From Comamonadaceae bacterium (GTDB taxonomy: Bacteria > Pseudomonadota > Gammaproteobacteria > Burkholderiales > Burkholderiaceae_C): a stretch of 64,000 nucleotides of DNA. Where the stretch lies: positions 124,001 to 188,000 of the forward strand of contig CANBWP010000002.1 of assembly GCA_947373185.1 (NCBI GenBank), written 5' to 3'. Position numbers and translations under genes: made by a program. Shown in pieces: positions 51,383 to 60,316 of the stretch. Below the pieces are notes generated by a model. That model worked only from the letters and a program-made list of their open reading frames with translations, was not told where the DNA came from and did no database searches. The number at the start of each line of letters is the position of its first letter. Positions within the stretch are counted from its first letter, which is position 1.

Positions 51383-52498
51383 TTGAAGTCAGATCGTTCT
51401 GAGGTGATTGACCTCTTCAAGGCCAGTGCCTGCGTGTTGATTATTTGGCATCACTTGGCTTTGTATGGGCCGATGTCGGAAGTGGTGTCCGAATGGGCCG
51501 GTGGTTTTGTCAGCTTTTTGTTAGAGCATGGCTTGTTGGCGGTTCAAGTCTTTTTAGTGATTGGTGGTTACTTGAACGCCAAATCATGGACACGCGCGCT
51601 GTCTCAGGCCAAGTTTGATTTCCTCTCACGCTTGATCGGACGCTACCAACGCTTGGTCATTCCGCTGTTGGCAGCGCTTTCTTTCGCAGTCGCGGTCACC
51701 GCACTGGTGCGTCCAAATTTTGATCACACCTCATTGTCCGCGGCACCCATGCCGTTTCAGGTACTGGCGCATGTGTTCTTGCTTCAGGACGTGCTTTACC
51801 TGGAGGCGTTCTCTGCGGGTGTTTGGTATGTGGCCATCGATTTTCAGTTGTTTGCCATGGCCCTGGTTTGCGCAGGTCTGGCCCATCGCTGGCAGTCAAA
51901 AACTCAACGTGGATCTGTGATTCGCAAAGCATTGGGTTTTTGGTTGGCACTGACCATGGGCTCTATTTTTATTTGGAACCTCAATCCCTTGGGTGAAATT
52001 TGGGGCACCTACTTTTTCAGTGCCTATGGGTTGGGTTTGTGTGTGGGTGCTTGGCGATATGCAGGTCTCAAGGTCAATCACCGTCAATTGGGTTTTCTGA
52101 TTTTGATGTTGGGCGCGTTGGGGGCGGCCTACCAACCGCGCATTCGATTTGCAGTTGCCACACTGACGGCTGCCTTTCTGGCATTCTATGAGGCAACTGG
52201 TTGCCGGCCTGTACCGCTGTTGAAGCGGACTTGGATTCGAGAATTGTCCAATGCTTCTTACGCCATTTTCTTGATTCACTTTGGCGTGAGTTTGTTGGTC
52301 AGCGCCACCGTGTTCAATTTTTGGTCAGAGAATATTCCCGCCAATGCGCTGGGCATGCTGACTTCGTTCAGTTTGTCAGTTTGGTTGGGCAGACAGTTGC
52401 ACCTTCGGGTGGAAAGACAAGCGGCCAGTTGGTTGCGCTGGGCGCAGTGGACTGCAACATTTGTTGCAACCTGCACGTCCGTGATGTGGCTTAGCTGA
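51383..52498 (+). CDS. acyltransferase family (acyltransferase 3-like) membrane protein
   Basis: IDLFKASACVLIIWHHLALYGPM...VQVFLVIGGYLNAKSW...RYQRLVIPLLAAL; multiple TM segments; TTG start. Confidence 0.8.
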   Translation: MKSDRSEVIDLFKASACVLIIWHHLALYGPMSEVVSEWAGGFVSFLLEHGLLAVQVFLVIGGYLNAKSWTRALSQAKFDFLSRLIGRYQRLVIPLLAALSFAVAVTALVRPNFDHTSLSAAPMPFQVLAHVFLLQDVLYLEAFSAGVWYVAIDFQLFAMALVCAGLAHRWQSKTQRGSVIRKALGFWLALTMGSIFIWNLNPLGEIWGTYFFSAYGLGLCVGAWRYAGLKVNHRQLGFLILMLGALGAAYQPRIRFAVATLTAAFLAFYEATGCRPVPLLKRTWIRELSNASYAIFLIHFGVSLLVSATVFNFWSENIPANALGMLTSFSLSVWLGRQLHLRVERQAASWLRWAQWTATFVATCTSVMWLS

Positions 52499-55076
52499 CT
52501 GTTTGTTGTTGACTGTCTTTGACCTTGCCTTGAATGTAGGCGAGGGCGGCTTCAACCTGATCAATCAAAATCAGACACAAATCACCCGGTGACAAACGCG
52601 CCAGTGCGGTGTCGATGGCATTGAACTCACCTTGGATGTCTTGGACATGGTTGGTCCGCGTGGCGCCGCTCAATCCTTCTCGCAGCAATTGAATGACCTC
52701 GCCATCGCTGCGACCCCGTTGACACGCATCTTGGTACAAGATGACTTCGTCGAAGGCTGTGCCCAAAATTTGAGTTTGATCGCGAATGTCCTGATCACGG
52801 CGATCGCCTGCGCCACTGATGACCACGACGCGTTTTTGGGCGGGCATGTTGTCAACGGCTTGGACCAAGGCTTGAATGGCGTCAGGGTTGTGACCGTAGT
52901 CGGCAATCAGCGTGGCGCCTTTGTAGTCAAAGACATTGAAGCGACCCGGGACGCCCTGAATGTCGCTGATGAAGGTGGACAGGCCTTGTGCAATGGTGTC
53001 CCATGGCACGTCGACAGCCCATGCCGCGGCCACTGCCGCCATGACGTTTTCGGTTTGAAAACCAATTTGGCCTTGACGAGTCAGGGGCACTTCGCTGAGT
53101 GAAATACGGAATGATTTCTTACCTTGCTGGGCAACGATGTGACCATTTTCGGTATAGACCACACGCTTGCCTTGTGCTCGGTGTGTGGCCAAAACGGGAT
53201 GGTGCGAGTCGAGTGCAAAAAAGGTGACGTCGCCTGGGCACATGTTGGCCATGGTGGCAACTTGGGGGTCGGCTGCATTCAGAACGGCCATGCCATTGGG
53301 TGCAACGTTCAAGACGATGACGCGTTTTAAAACGGTCAAGTCTTCCAGGGTGGTGATGTAGTTCAGACCCAGGTGGTCGCCAGAGCCCATGTTGGTCACA
53401 ATGGCCACTTGGCAACGATCGAAGGCCAAGCCTTCACGCAACAAACCGCCACGCGCAGTTTCAAACACTGCGGCATCGACATCGGGGTGCATCAACACAT
53501 TGCGCGCGCTGCGAGGACCACTGCAATCGCCATCGTCAATTTGGCGCCCATTGACATACACGCCATCGGTGTTGGTCATGCCCACGCGCAATTTGTTGGC
53601 TTTGAGCAAGTGGGCGGTTAGGCGCACTGTCGTGGTTTTGCCATTGGTGCCCGTGACGGCGATGACCGGAATGCGGCCATCTTCGCCTTTGGGGAACATG
53701 TGGTTGATGACGGCTTTGCCCACGTTGCGGCCTTTGCCAAACGAAGGGCTGATGTGCATGCGCAGACCCGGCGCGGCATTGACTTCAACGATGCCGCCGT
53801 TTTGTTCTTCCAGCGGTTTGAGCACCGATTCGCACACCACGTCGACGCCGCAAATGTCAACACCCACCATTTGGGCTGCCGCCACGGCGCGGGCCGCCAC
53901 TTCTGCATGCACGTCATCGGTCACGTCGGTGGCTGTCCCACCGGTCGACAAATTGGCGTTGTTGCGCAAAATAACGCGGCGGCCTTTTTCGGGCACAGAG
54001 TTGGGCTCGAGGTCTTGCAGCTTCAGACGACCAATGGCGATGTCGTCAAATTTGATTTTGGTCAGGGAGGTGGAATGGCCATCGCCACGGCGAGGGTCCA
54101 GATTGACTTTGTCGACCAACTGTTTGACGGTGAGCACGCCATCGCCCACGACCAAGGGCGGTTCGCGGCGTGCAGCGGCCACCAACTTGTTGCCAACGAC
54201 CAGCAAGCGATAGTCGCTGCCTGGTAAAAACTTTTCGACCAAGACTTCGCCGTAGCGCGCAGCCGTGTCGTAGGCTTGGTTGAAATTTTCACGTTCGGTG
54301 ATGTTGACCGAAACACCTTTGCCTTGGTTGCCATCCAAAGGCTTAACCACCACCGGCAGCCCAATGTTTTGGGCAATTTGCCAGGCAACTTCTACATCTT
54401 TGGCAGGACGGCCAATGGGCACAGGCACGCCAGCGGCCAACAGCAAAGATTTGGTGAGGTCTTTGTCTTGGGCAATGGCCTCTGCAATGGCACTGGTGGT
54501 GTCAGTCTCGGCGGCTTGGATACGGCGTTGTTTCGAGCCCCAGCCAAACTGCACCATGCTGCCTTCAGTGAGACGGCGGTAGGGGATGCCTTTCAACACA
54601 GCGGCATCAACAATAGAGCCTGTTGAGGGACCTAAGCGCACGTCTTCATCGAGGTCTCGCAGTTCTGCCAGCGCTTGGTTTAAGTCGAAAGCGGTGTGTG
54701 TTTGAACGGCAAGACACAGTTTTTCAGCCCAGCTCAGGGCCAGTCGCCCGACGGCCTCTTCGGTGTACTGAACCACCACTTGAAACACGCCTTCTTCTTG
54801 CGTGGCTGTGGTGCGGCTGAACGTGACTGGGCAGCCTGCTTGGTTTTGCAAGCTCAGGGTGATTTTTTCAAGGGCATGCGCCATGCTGGCGGGTTGACCG
54901 GGGCGTGTGCCTTCGAGGGGGCCGACGGCTGGGAAGATTCTGCGGAGCTGTTTCTCAAATTCGTTGCCTGGCAACATGTCCCGTTCTGGGGGTTCGCAGC
55001 TGACGATGGCCTCTATGCTGGTTTGGCGGCTCCACAGATTGGGGCCCCGCAAAGCTCGAATTCTTGAAACTTCCAT
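52491..55076 (-). CDS. cphA: cyanophycin synthetase CphA
   Basis: ATP-grasp half (KPLDGNQGKGVSVNITERE...) and intact Mur-ligase half (VTGTNGKTTTVRLTAHLL..., DYGHNPDAIQALV, ISGAGDRRDQDIR); 861 aa. Confidence 0.95.
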   Translation of the reverse strand: MEVSRIRALRGPNLWSRQTSIEAIVSCEPPERDMLPGNEFEKQLRRIFPAVGPLEGTRPGQPASMAHALEKITLSLQNQAGCPVTFSRTTATQEEGVFQVVVQYTEEAVGRLALSWAEKLCLAVQTHTAFDLNQALAELRDLDEDVRLGPSTGSIVDAAVLKGIPYRRLTEGSMVQFGWGSKQRRIQAAETDTTSAIAEAIAQDKDLTKSLLLAAGVPVPIGRPAKDVEVAWQIAQNIGLPVVVKPLDGNQGKGVSVNITERENFNQAYDTAARYGEVLVEKFLPGSDYRLLVVGNKLVAAARREPPLVVGDGVLTVKQLVDKVNLDPRRGDGHSTSLTKIKFDDIAIGRLKLQDLEPNSVPEKGRRVILRNNANLSTGGTATDVTDDVHAEVAARAVAAAQMVGVDICGVDVVCESVLKPLEEQNGGIVEVNAAPGLRMHISPSFGKGRNVGKAVINHMFPKGEDGRIPVIAVTGTNGKTTTVRLTAHLLKANKLRVGMTNTDGVYVNGRQIDDGDCSGPRSARNVLMHPDVDAAVFETARGGLLREGLAFDRCQVAIVTNMGSGDHLGLNYITTLEDLTVLKRVIVLNVAPNGMAVLNAADPQVATMANMCPGDVTFFALDSHHPVLATHRAQGKRVVYTENGHIVAQQGKKSFRISLSEVPLTRQGQIGFQTENVMAAVAAAWAVDVPWDTIAQGLSTFISDIQGVPGRFNVFDYKGATLIADYGHNPDAIQALVQAVDNMPAQKRVVVISGAGDRRDQDIRDQTQILGTAFDEVILYQDACQRGRSDGEVIQLLREGLSGATRTNHVQDIQGEFNAIDTALARLSPGDLCLILIDQVEAALAYIQGKVKDSQQQTVS

Positions 55077-55142
55077 GAAATGGTTTTCCTGGTTGAGGCG
55101 CGTCGTGCAGTGTTGTTGATTGATGAGGCGAAGTCTCTGAGC

Positions 55143-57320
55143 TCAGTGTGAGCCAGGGCTTTGGCCAAAACTTTTGATGCCAGCGCGAATGAGGTCGGTG
55201 TTGATACCCAAAGCCCATGCCGCAGCGCACGCTGCGAGCACTTCCATGCATTTGAGGTGTTGGTTCTTGAACAATTTGTCGATGGCTGGCAATTGGCGGT
55301 TCAACGCGTCAATTTCTTGATCGCCTTGTGCCAAGACCAAATGGTTCTTGCGCCAAAACACCACGCGACCATTTTCGCTGCGGTGTTTCACGATGAGAGG
55401 GTGTTCTTCAGAACTTGCGAAGTAAATGACCTCGCCGTCGCAATACTGCGCCAGATTGGCGACCGCATCGTCCTCGGCGTTGAGCACAGCCATGCCGTGA
55501 GGCAGCACCACATCCATTTGGGTGCGGATCACATTGGGCATTTGCGCGTCGCTTTGAATGTACAAGTCTTGCAGGCCTTGCGCCTTAGGCATGGTCGTGA
55601 TGATGCCAACTTGGCAGCGGTCATAGGGCAAGCCTTCGGACAACAGGTGTCTGGCCGTGGTTTCAAACACGGCGGCCTGAACCGAGCGATTGATCAAAAG
55701 ACGCTGAGCAGAATCCCACTCCATGCCGTTTTGGGTTTGCAAACAACGTTGACCGAGGAACAAACCTTTGGCAGAAGCCAGGCCTGTTTGCAAACCTTGC
55801 AAATGCAAGAGCCAAGCGATGAGGTGGCTGGTGCCGGTGGTGTGATCTTGGCCAATGACGCCCACAACAGGCACGCGGGGTTCTGAATCTTCGGCAAACA
55901 AATGGGCGGCAATGGCCTGGCCCACAGGCCGAGCAGAACCAGTGGCGGGTTTCAAATGCATGAGCAAACCAGGGCCAGCATTGACTTCGACAATGGCAGC
56001 ACCCTGCGCCTTCATGGGTTTAGAGATGTCTTGGGCCACCAAGTCAACGCCCGCAATGTCCAGACCCACAATGCGCGCAGCCAGTGCTGCCAGCTCAGCC
56101 ACATCGGGGTGCACCAGGTCGGTCACGTCCATGGCCATATTGCCTGTGCGCATGACCATCACACTGCGACCTTTATCAGGCACGCTGTCGCCCGTCAGGC
56201 CTTGGCGTTTGAGCTCAAGCACCGCGGTGGTGTGGTCTTTGAGTCGGATTGTGTCGAGTGGGAAGTCTTCTTCTTCACCGCGACGGGGGTCTGAGTTGAT
56301 TTGGCTTTCGATGAGTTGCTCAACGGTGTGAACGCCATCGCCCACAATGCTGGCCACTTCGCCTTTGTTGGCGGCAACCACTTTGCCGCCGACCACCAGC
56401 AAGCGGTGCTCGTCGCCCAAAATGTGGCGTTCGACCAGCACGTCGCTGCCTTCGGCTTCTGCCAAGTGATAGGCCGCTTCAACTTCGGCTTGGGTGCGCA
56501 ACTCGAGTGACACACCACGGGCGTGATTGCCGTCAACGGGCTTGACACACACGGGCAGACCAATGTCTTGCGCGGCTTCCCAGGCTTCGGCGGGGGAGGA
56601 CACGTTGCGGCCCTCGGGCACAGGCACACCGCAATTGGCCAACAAGCTTTTTGTGAGGTCTTTGTCTTTGGACACGCCTTCTGCAATGGCGCTGGTTTGG
56701 TCTGTCTCAGCCGTCCATATCCGGCGCTGGTTGGCGCCGTAGCCCAGCTGAACCAAGTTGCCATCGTTCAGGCGAATGGCTGGGATGTTGCGCTCGGCAG
56801 CCGCATCGACGATGCAAGCGGTGCTGGGGCCAATGCACAGGCGGTCCACCATTTGGGTGAGGTCGGCAATGACTTGTTTGACGGGGAAAGGTCGGTTTTC
56901 GATGGCAGCCATGACCAAGTCACGGGCGGCTTGGAGGGCGGCACGGCTGACCGTCTCGTTGCGTGTCCGAATGACCACCTTGTAAATGCCGCGGGGGCCA
57001 GCTTCGCGGGCCTTGCCAAAACCAGTTTGCATGCCAGCACGGTTTTGCAATTCCAAGGCCACGTGTTCCATGATGTGACCGGGCCAAGTGCCGTCGGCCA
57101 AGCGTTTTAGAAAACCGCCGCGTTCACCCACGCTGCAGCGATGTTCGATGAGGCCCGGCAGCATCTCTTGCAGGCGTTCGTTGAAACCGGGCAGGGTGTT
57201 GGAGGGGCAGTCTTCTAAGTCGCCGATGTCTATCCAAGCTTCCAAGACAGGGCGGTAAGTCCAGATGTTGGGACCCTTTAAGTGGGTCATCCGGATAAAT
57301 TTGATTTCTTTAGAACTCAT
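55143..57320 (-). CDS. cyanophycin synthetase paralog (CphA'-like) with degenerate C-terminal Mur-ligase-like half
   Basis: ATP-grasp half KPVDGNHARGVSLELRTQAE; Mur-like half GVIGQDHTTGTSHLIAWLL lacks the GKT/S P-loop and ends early. Start set at ATG 57320. Confidence 0.9.
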   Translation of the reverse strand: MSSKEIKFIRMTHLKGPNIWTYRPVLEAWIDIGDLEDCPSNTLPGFNERLQEMLPGLIEHRCSVGERGGFLKRLADGTWPGHIMEHVALELQNRAGMQTGFGKAREAGPRGIYKVVIRTRNETVSRAALQAARDLVMAAIENRPFPVKQVIADLTQMVDRLCIGPSTACIVDAAAERNIPAIRLNDGNLVQLGYGANQRRIWTAETDQTSAIAEGVSKDKDLTKSLLANCGVPVPEGRNVSSPAEAWEAAQDIGLPVCVKPVDGNHARGVSLELRTQAEVEAAYHLAEAEGSDVLVERHILGDEHRLLVVGGKVVAANKGEVASIVGDGVHTVEQLIESQINSDPRRGEEEDFPLDTIRLKDHTTAVLELKRQGLTGDSVPDKGRSVMVMRTGNMAMDVTDLVHPDVAELAALAARIVGLDIAGVDLVAQDISKPMKAQGAAIVEVNAGPGLLMHLKPATGSARPVGQAIAAHLFAEDSEPRVPVVGVIGQDHTTGTSHLIAWLLHLQGLQTGLASAKGLFLGQRCLQTQNGMEWDSAQRLLINRSVQAAVFETTARHLLSEGLPYDRCQVGIITTMPKAQGLQDLYIQSDAQMPNVIRTQMDVVLPHGMAVLNAEDDAVANLAQYCDGEVIYFASSEEHPLIVKHRSENGRVVFWRKNHLVLAQGDQEIDALNRQLPAIDKLFKNQHLKCMEVLAACAAAWALGINTDLIRAGIKSFGQSPGSH

Positions 57321-57506
57321 TTTCGTGCTTTTCACAATTCTGAGCGAAGGCACGGGGCGATTCGTGTCCGGAGATACAATGACCGGCCAGTTGCAGCACT
57401 GGCAATGATCGTCTGATAAACAAGGTGCATGGGCTGTGTCCTGGCCGCTTCTTTTGCTGTTTTTGTTTGCCGCCAACACATGTTGACTCTTGCTGTTTGA
57501 ATACTT

Positions 57507-59843
57507 ATGAACGCCAAAACCCATCCTCCCATCGATTTGCTGGGATTGCCTTTTTTCTGGCAGAAGGGCGTGTTGTCTCAAGTTCACCTTGGTGAAAACG
57601 TCCTAGCCTGGCTGGAGGTTGACCTCAATGGTGAATTAAGTTTCAAAAAAACCCTTGTTATTTTGACCGATCAAAGGGTCATCTCTACCGACGAGGGTCA
57701 AAATAGTTGGAATATTTGGCCCGTCAGCCCTGATTTGTCCTTGCGGGTGACAGACCACGCAGGGGTGGGCACCTTGGCATTGCATCAGGGCGGTCTGCGT
57801 TTAGCCGCTTGGCGCTTCACCTTGGGCCTCGAAGCGGCGGTTCTTCGCTGGAAGCTACGCTTTGAAAATCAGTTGTCTGGCGGGGCTGCCAAGTCGACGT
57901 TTCTGGGGCAGTCTTTTCAAGCTCAAGCCGGCGCTGATGTCACTTGGACAGAGCCTGGCGTGGGTCAGATGCGCCACGTTTTATGTCCGGTCTGCCAAAA
58001 CGTGATTGCCGCCGCCGATGAAGAGTGTGCGGTTTGCTTAGAAAAAGAACAGACACCGCCTTCGAGTTGGACCCTCTTCAAATTGTGGCGCTTTGCCCGA
58101 CCTTATCAGTGGCAATTGTTGATGGGCTTTGTCTTGACCTTGGCCTCCACAGCGGCCACCTTGGTGCCGCCTTACCTGACCATGCCCTTGATGGACGATG
58201 TGTTGATTCCGTACCAAAACGGCAAGCCGATTGATCCGGTCACGGTTTCTTGGTACTTGCTGGGTTTACTGGGTTCGGCTTTGGTCGCCTGGAGTTTGGG
58301 TTGGATCAAAACTTATATCTTGGCGCTGGTGTCCGAGCGCATTGGTGCTGATTTGCGAACCACCACTTACCAGCATTTGCTGAAGCTCTCCTTGGAGTAT
58401 TTTGGCGGGCGCAGAACGGGCGATTTGATTGCCCGCATTGGCAGCGAGACCGATCGCATCAATGTGTTTTTGTCGCTGCACTTGCTCGACTTTGCCACCG
58501 ATGTGCTGATGATCATGATGACCGCGATCATCTTGTTTTCCATCAACCCCACCTTGGCCTTGGTCACCTTGTTGCCCTTGCCCTTCATCGGTTGGTTGAT
58601 TCATGTGGTGCGTGAAAAACTGCGCACAGGATTTGAAAAAATTGACCGTGTCTGGTCTGAAGTGACCAATGTCTTGGCCGACACCATTCCAGGCATTCGG
58701 GTGGTCAAAGCTTTTGCTCAAGAAGAGCGCGAAGCGCAACGTTTTATCGAGGCCAACAAGCACAACCTGGCCGTCAACGATCGCTTGAACCGGGTCTGGT
58801 CGGTGTTCTCGCCGACGGTGACGCTGATGACCGAAGTGGGCTTGTTGGTGGTGTGGGGTTTTGGCATTTGGTTGGTTTCCAAGAACCAAATCACGGTCGG
58901 TGTGCTTACCGCTTTTTTGGCCTACATCGGCCGTTTCTATACACGCCTTGATTCGATGAGCCGCATTGTTTCGACCACCCAAAAAGCGGCATCGGGTGCC
59001 AAGCGAATTTTTGAAATCTTGGACCATGTCTCTAGCGTGCCAGAACCTGCACATCCCGTGGCCCTCTCCAATGTGACAGGCCGCATTACCTTGAGCGATG
59101 CCAGCTTTCGATATGGCAACCGTGCGGTCATCAAGCAATTGAACTTGGACATTCAACCTGGCGAGATGATCGGCCTGGTCGGCCACAGCGGCTCGGGTAA
59201 AAGTACCTTGGTCAATTTGATGTGCCGTTTCTACGATTTGTCAGAGGGCAGCATTGCCTTGGATGGTGTCGACATCAAACAGCTCAAGGTGGCCGACTAC
59301 AGAAGACACATTGGTCTGGTCTTGCAAGAACCCTTCTTGTTCTTTGGCACCATCGCCGACAACATCGCCTATGGCCTGCCCGACGCTTCACGCGAAGACA
59401 TTGTGGCGGCAGCCCGTGCGGCGCACGCGCATGAGTTCATCTTGCGCATGCCCCAAGGCTATGACTCCTTGGTGGGTGAGCGGGGCCAAGGCTTGTCGGG
59501 CGGCGAGCGTCAGCGCATTTCGATTGCGCGCGCCTTGTTGATCAATCCGCGCATTTTGATTCTGGACGAAGCCACTTCTGCGGTGGACACAGAAACAGAA
59601 AAGGAAATTCAAAATGCCTTGGACAATTTGGTTCGAGGCAGAACCACCATTGCCATTGCGCACCGCTTGTCAACGCTTCGCAAAGCCGATCGCTTGGTGG
59701 TCATGGACAAGGGCCTGATTGTGGAAGAGGGTACGCATGACGTGCTGATCGAACGCAAAGGCGCTTACTGGCGTTTGTACGAAGCACAACAAAGACAGGC
59801 TGAATCTGAAGGTGCTGTTTTGAGAGAGTCGAGCGCATCATGA
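57507..59843 (+). CDS. ABC transporter ATP-binding protein/permease with N-terminal zinc-ribbon-containing region (cyanophycin metabolism-associated type)
   Basis: CPVCQNVIAAADEECAVC; type I exporter TM domain; Walker A GHSGSGKST, signature LSGGERQRISIARALLINPRILILDEATSAVD; next to cphA pair. Confidence 0.92.
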   Translation: MNAKTHPPIDLLGLPFFWQKGVLSQVHLGENVLAWLEVDLNGELSFKKTLVILTDQRVISTDEGQNSWNIWPVSPDLSLRVTDHAGVGTLALHQGGLRLAAWRFTLGLEAAVLRWKLRFENQLSGGAAKSTFLGQSFQAQAGADVTWTEPGVGQMRHVLCPVCQNVIAAADEECAVCLEKEQTPPSSWTLFKLWRFARPYQWQLLMGFVLTLASTAATLVPPYLTMPLMDDVLIPYQNGKPIDPVTVSWYLLGLLGSALVAWSLGWIKTYILALVSERIGADLRTTTYQHLLKLSLEYFGGRRTGDLIARIGSETDRINVFLSLHLLDFATDVLMIMMTAIILFSINPTLALVTLLPLPFIGWLIHVVREKLRTGFEKIDRVWSEVTNVLADTIPGIRVVKAFAQEEREAQRFIEANKHNLAVNDRLNRVWSVFSPTVTLMTEVGLLVVWGFGIWLVSKNQITVGVLTAFLAYIGRFYTRLDSMSRIVSTTQKAASGAKRIFEILDHVSSVPEPAHPVALSNVTGRITLSDASFRYGNRAVIKQLNLDIQPGEMIGLVGHSGSGKSTLVNLMCRFYDLSEGSIALDGVDIKQLKVADYRRHIGLVLQEPFLFFGTIADNIAYGLPDASREDIVAAARAAHAHEFILRMPQGYDSLVGERGQGLSGGERQRISIARALLINPRILILDEATSAVDTETEKEIQNALDNLVRGRTTIAIAHRLSTLRKADRLVVMDKGLIVEEGTHDVLIERKGAYWRLYEAQQRQAESEGAVLRESSAS

Positions 59844-60316
59844 GCACAGATTGGATGAACATTCAATTCGGTCAAGGCCCTTCGGGTCGTTGGTACTTTG
59901 TCAGCGTCGATGGCACGCAGCACGACAATGTCACCGCGGTTCGCTCCTTTCCGGTCGCCTCACCCGATGAAGGCATTGCGCTGGTCGATGTCGACGGCAA
60001 AGAACTCTTGTGGATTGCGCACTTGAACCAAATTGCTGAACCTGCACGCAGCCAAATTTTGACCGCCATCACGCAGCGTGAATTCATGCCGCGAATTTTG
60101 AAATTACATGGGGTCAGCAGTTTTGTCACGCCCAGCACTTGGGACATTGACACCGACCGGGGCCGCACCAGTTTATTGCTCAAGGGCGAGGAAGACATTC
60201 GGCGCTTGTCAGGCACTGTGTTGCTGGTGACCGATGGTCACGGCGTGCAGTTTTTGATTCGCGATCTGGCACAGATGGATCGCCACTCTCGCAAACTGCT
60301 CGACCGTTTCTTATAA
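59840..60316 (+). CDS. DUF1854 family protein (cyanophycin metabolism-associated)
   Basis: 158 aa, EGIALVDVDGKELLWIAHLNQIAEPARSQILTAITQREFMPRILKLHGVSSFVTPSTWDIDTDRGRTSLLLKGEEDIRRL; ATGA overlap with ABC gene. Confidence 0.88.
   Translation: MSTDWMNIQFGQGPSGRWYFVSVDGTQHDNVTAVRSFPVASPDEGIALVDVDGKELLWIAHLNQIAEPARSQILTAITQREFMPRILKLHGVSSFVTPSTWDIDTDRGRTSLLLKGEEDIRRLSGTVLLVTDGHGVQFLIRDLAQMDRHSRKLLDRFL

Noticed and set aside
55143-57587. Extended N-terminus of the second cyanophycin synthetase (start at 57587)
   Set aside because: Extra 89 aa look non-coding, overlap the divergent ABC gene start, and the CphA homology begins near ATG 57320.
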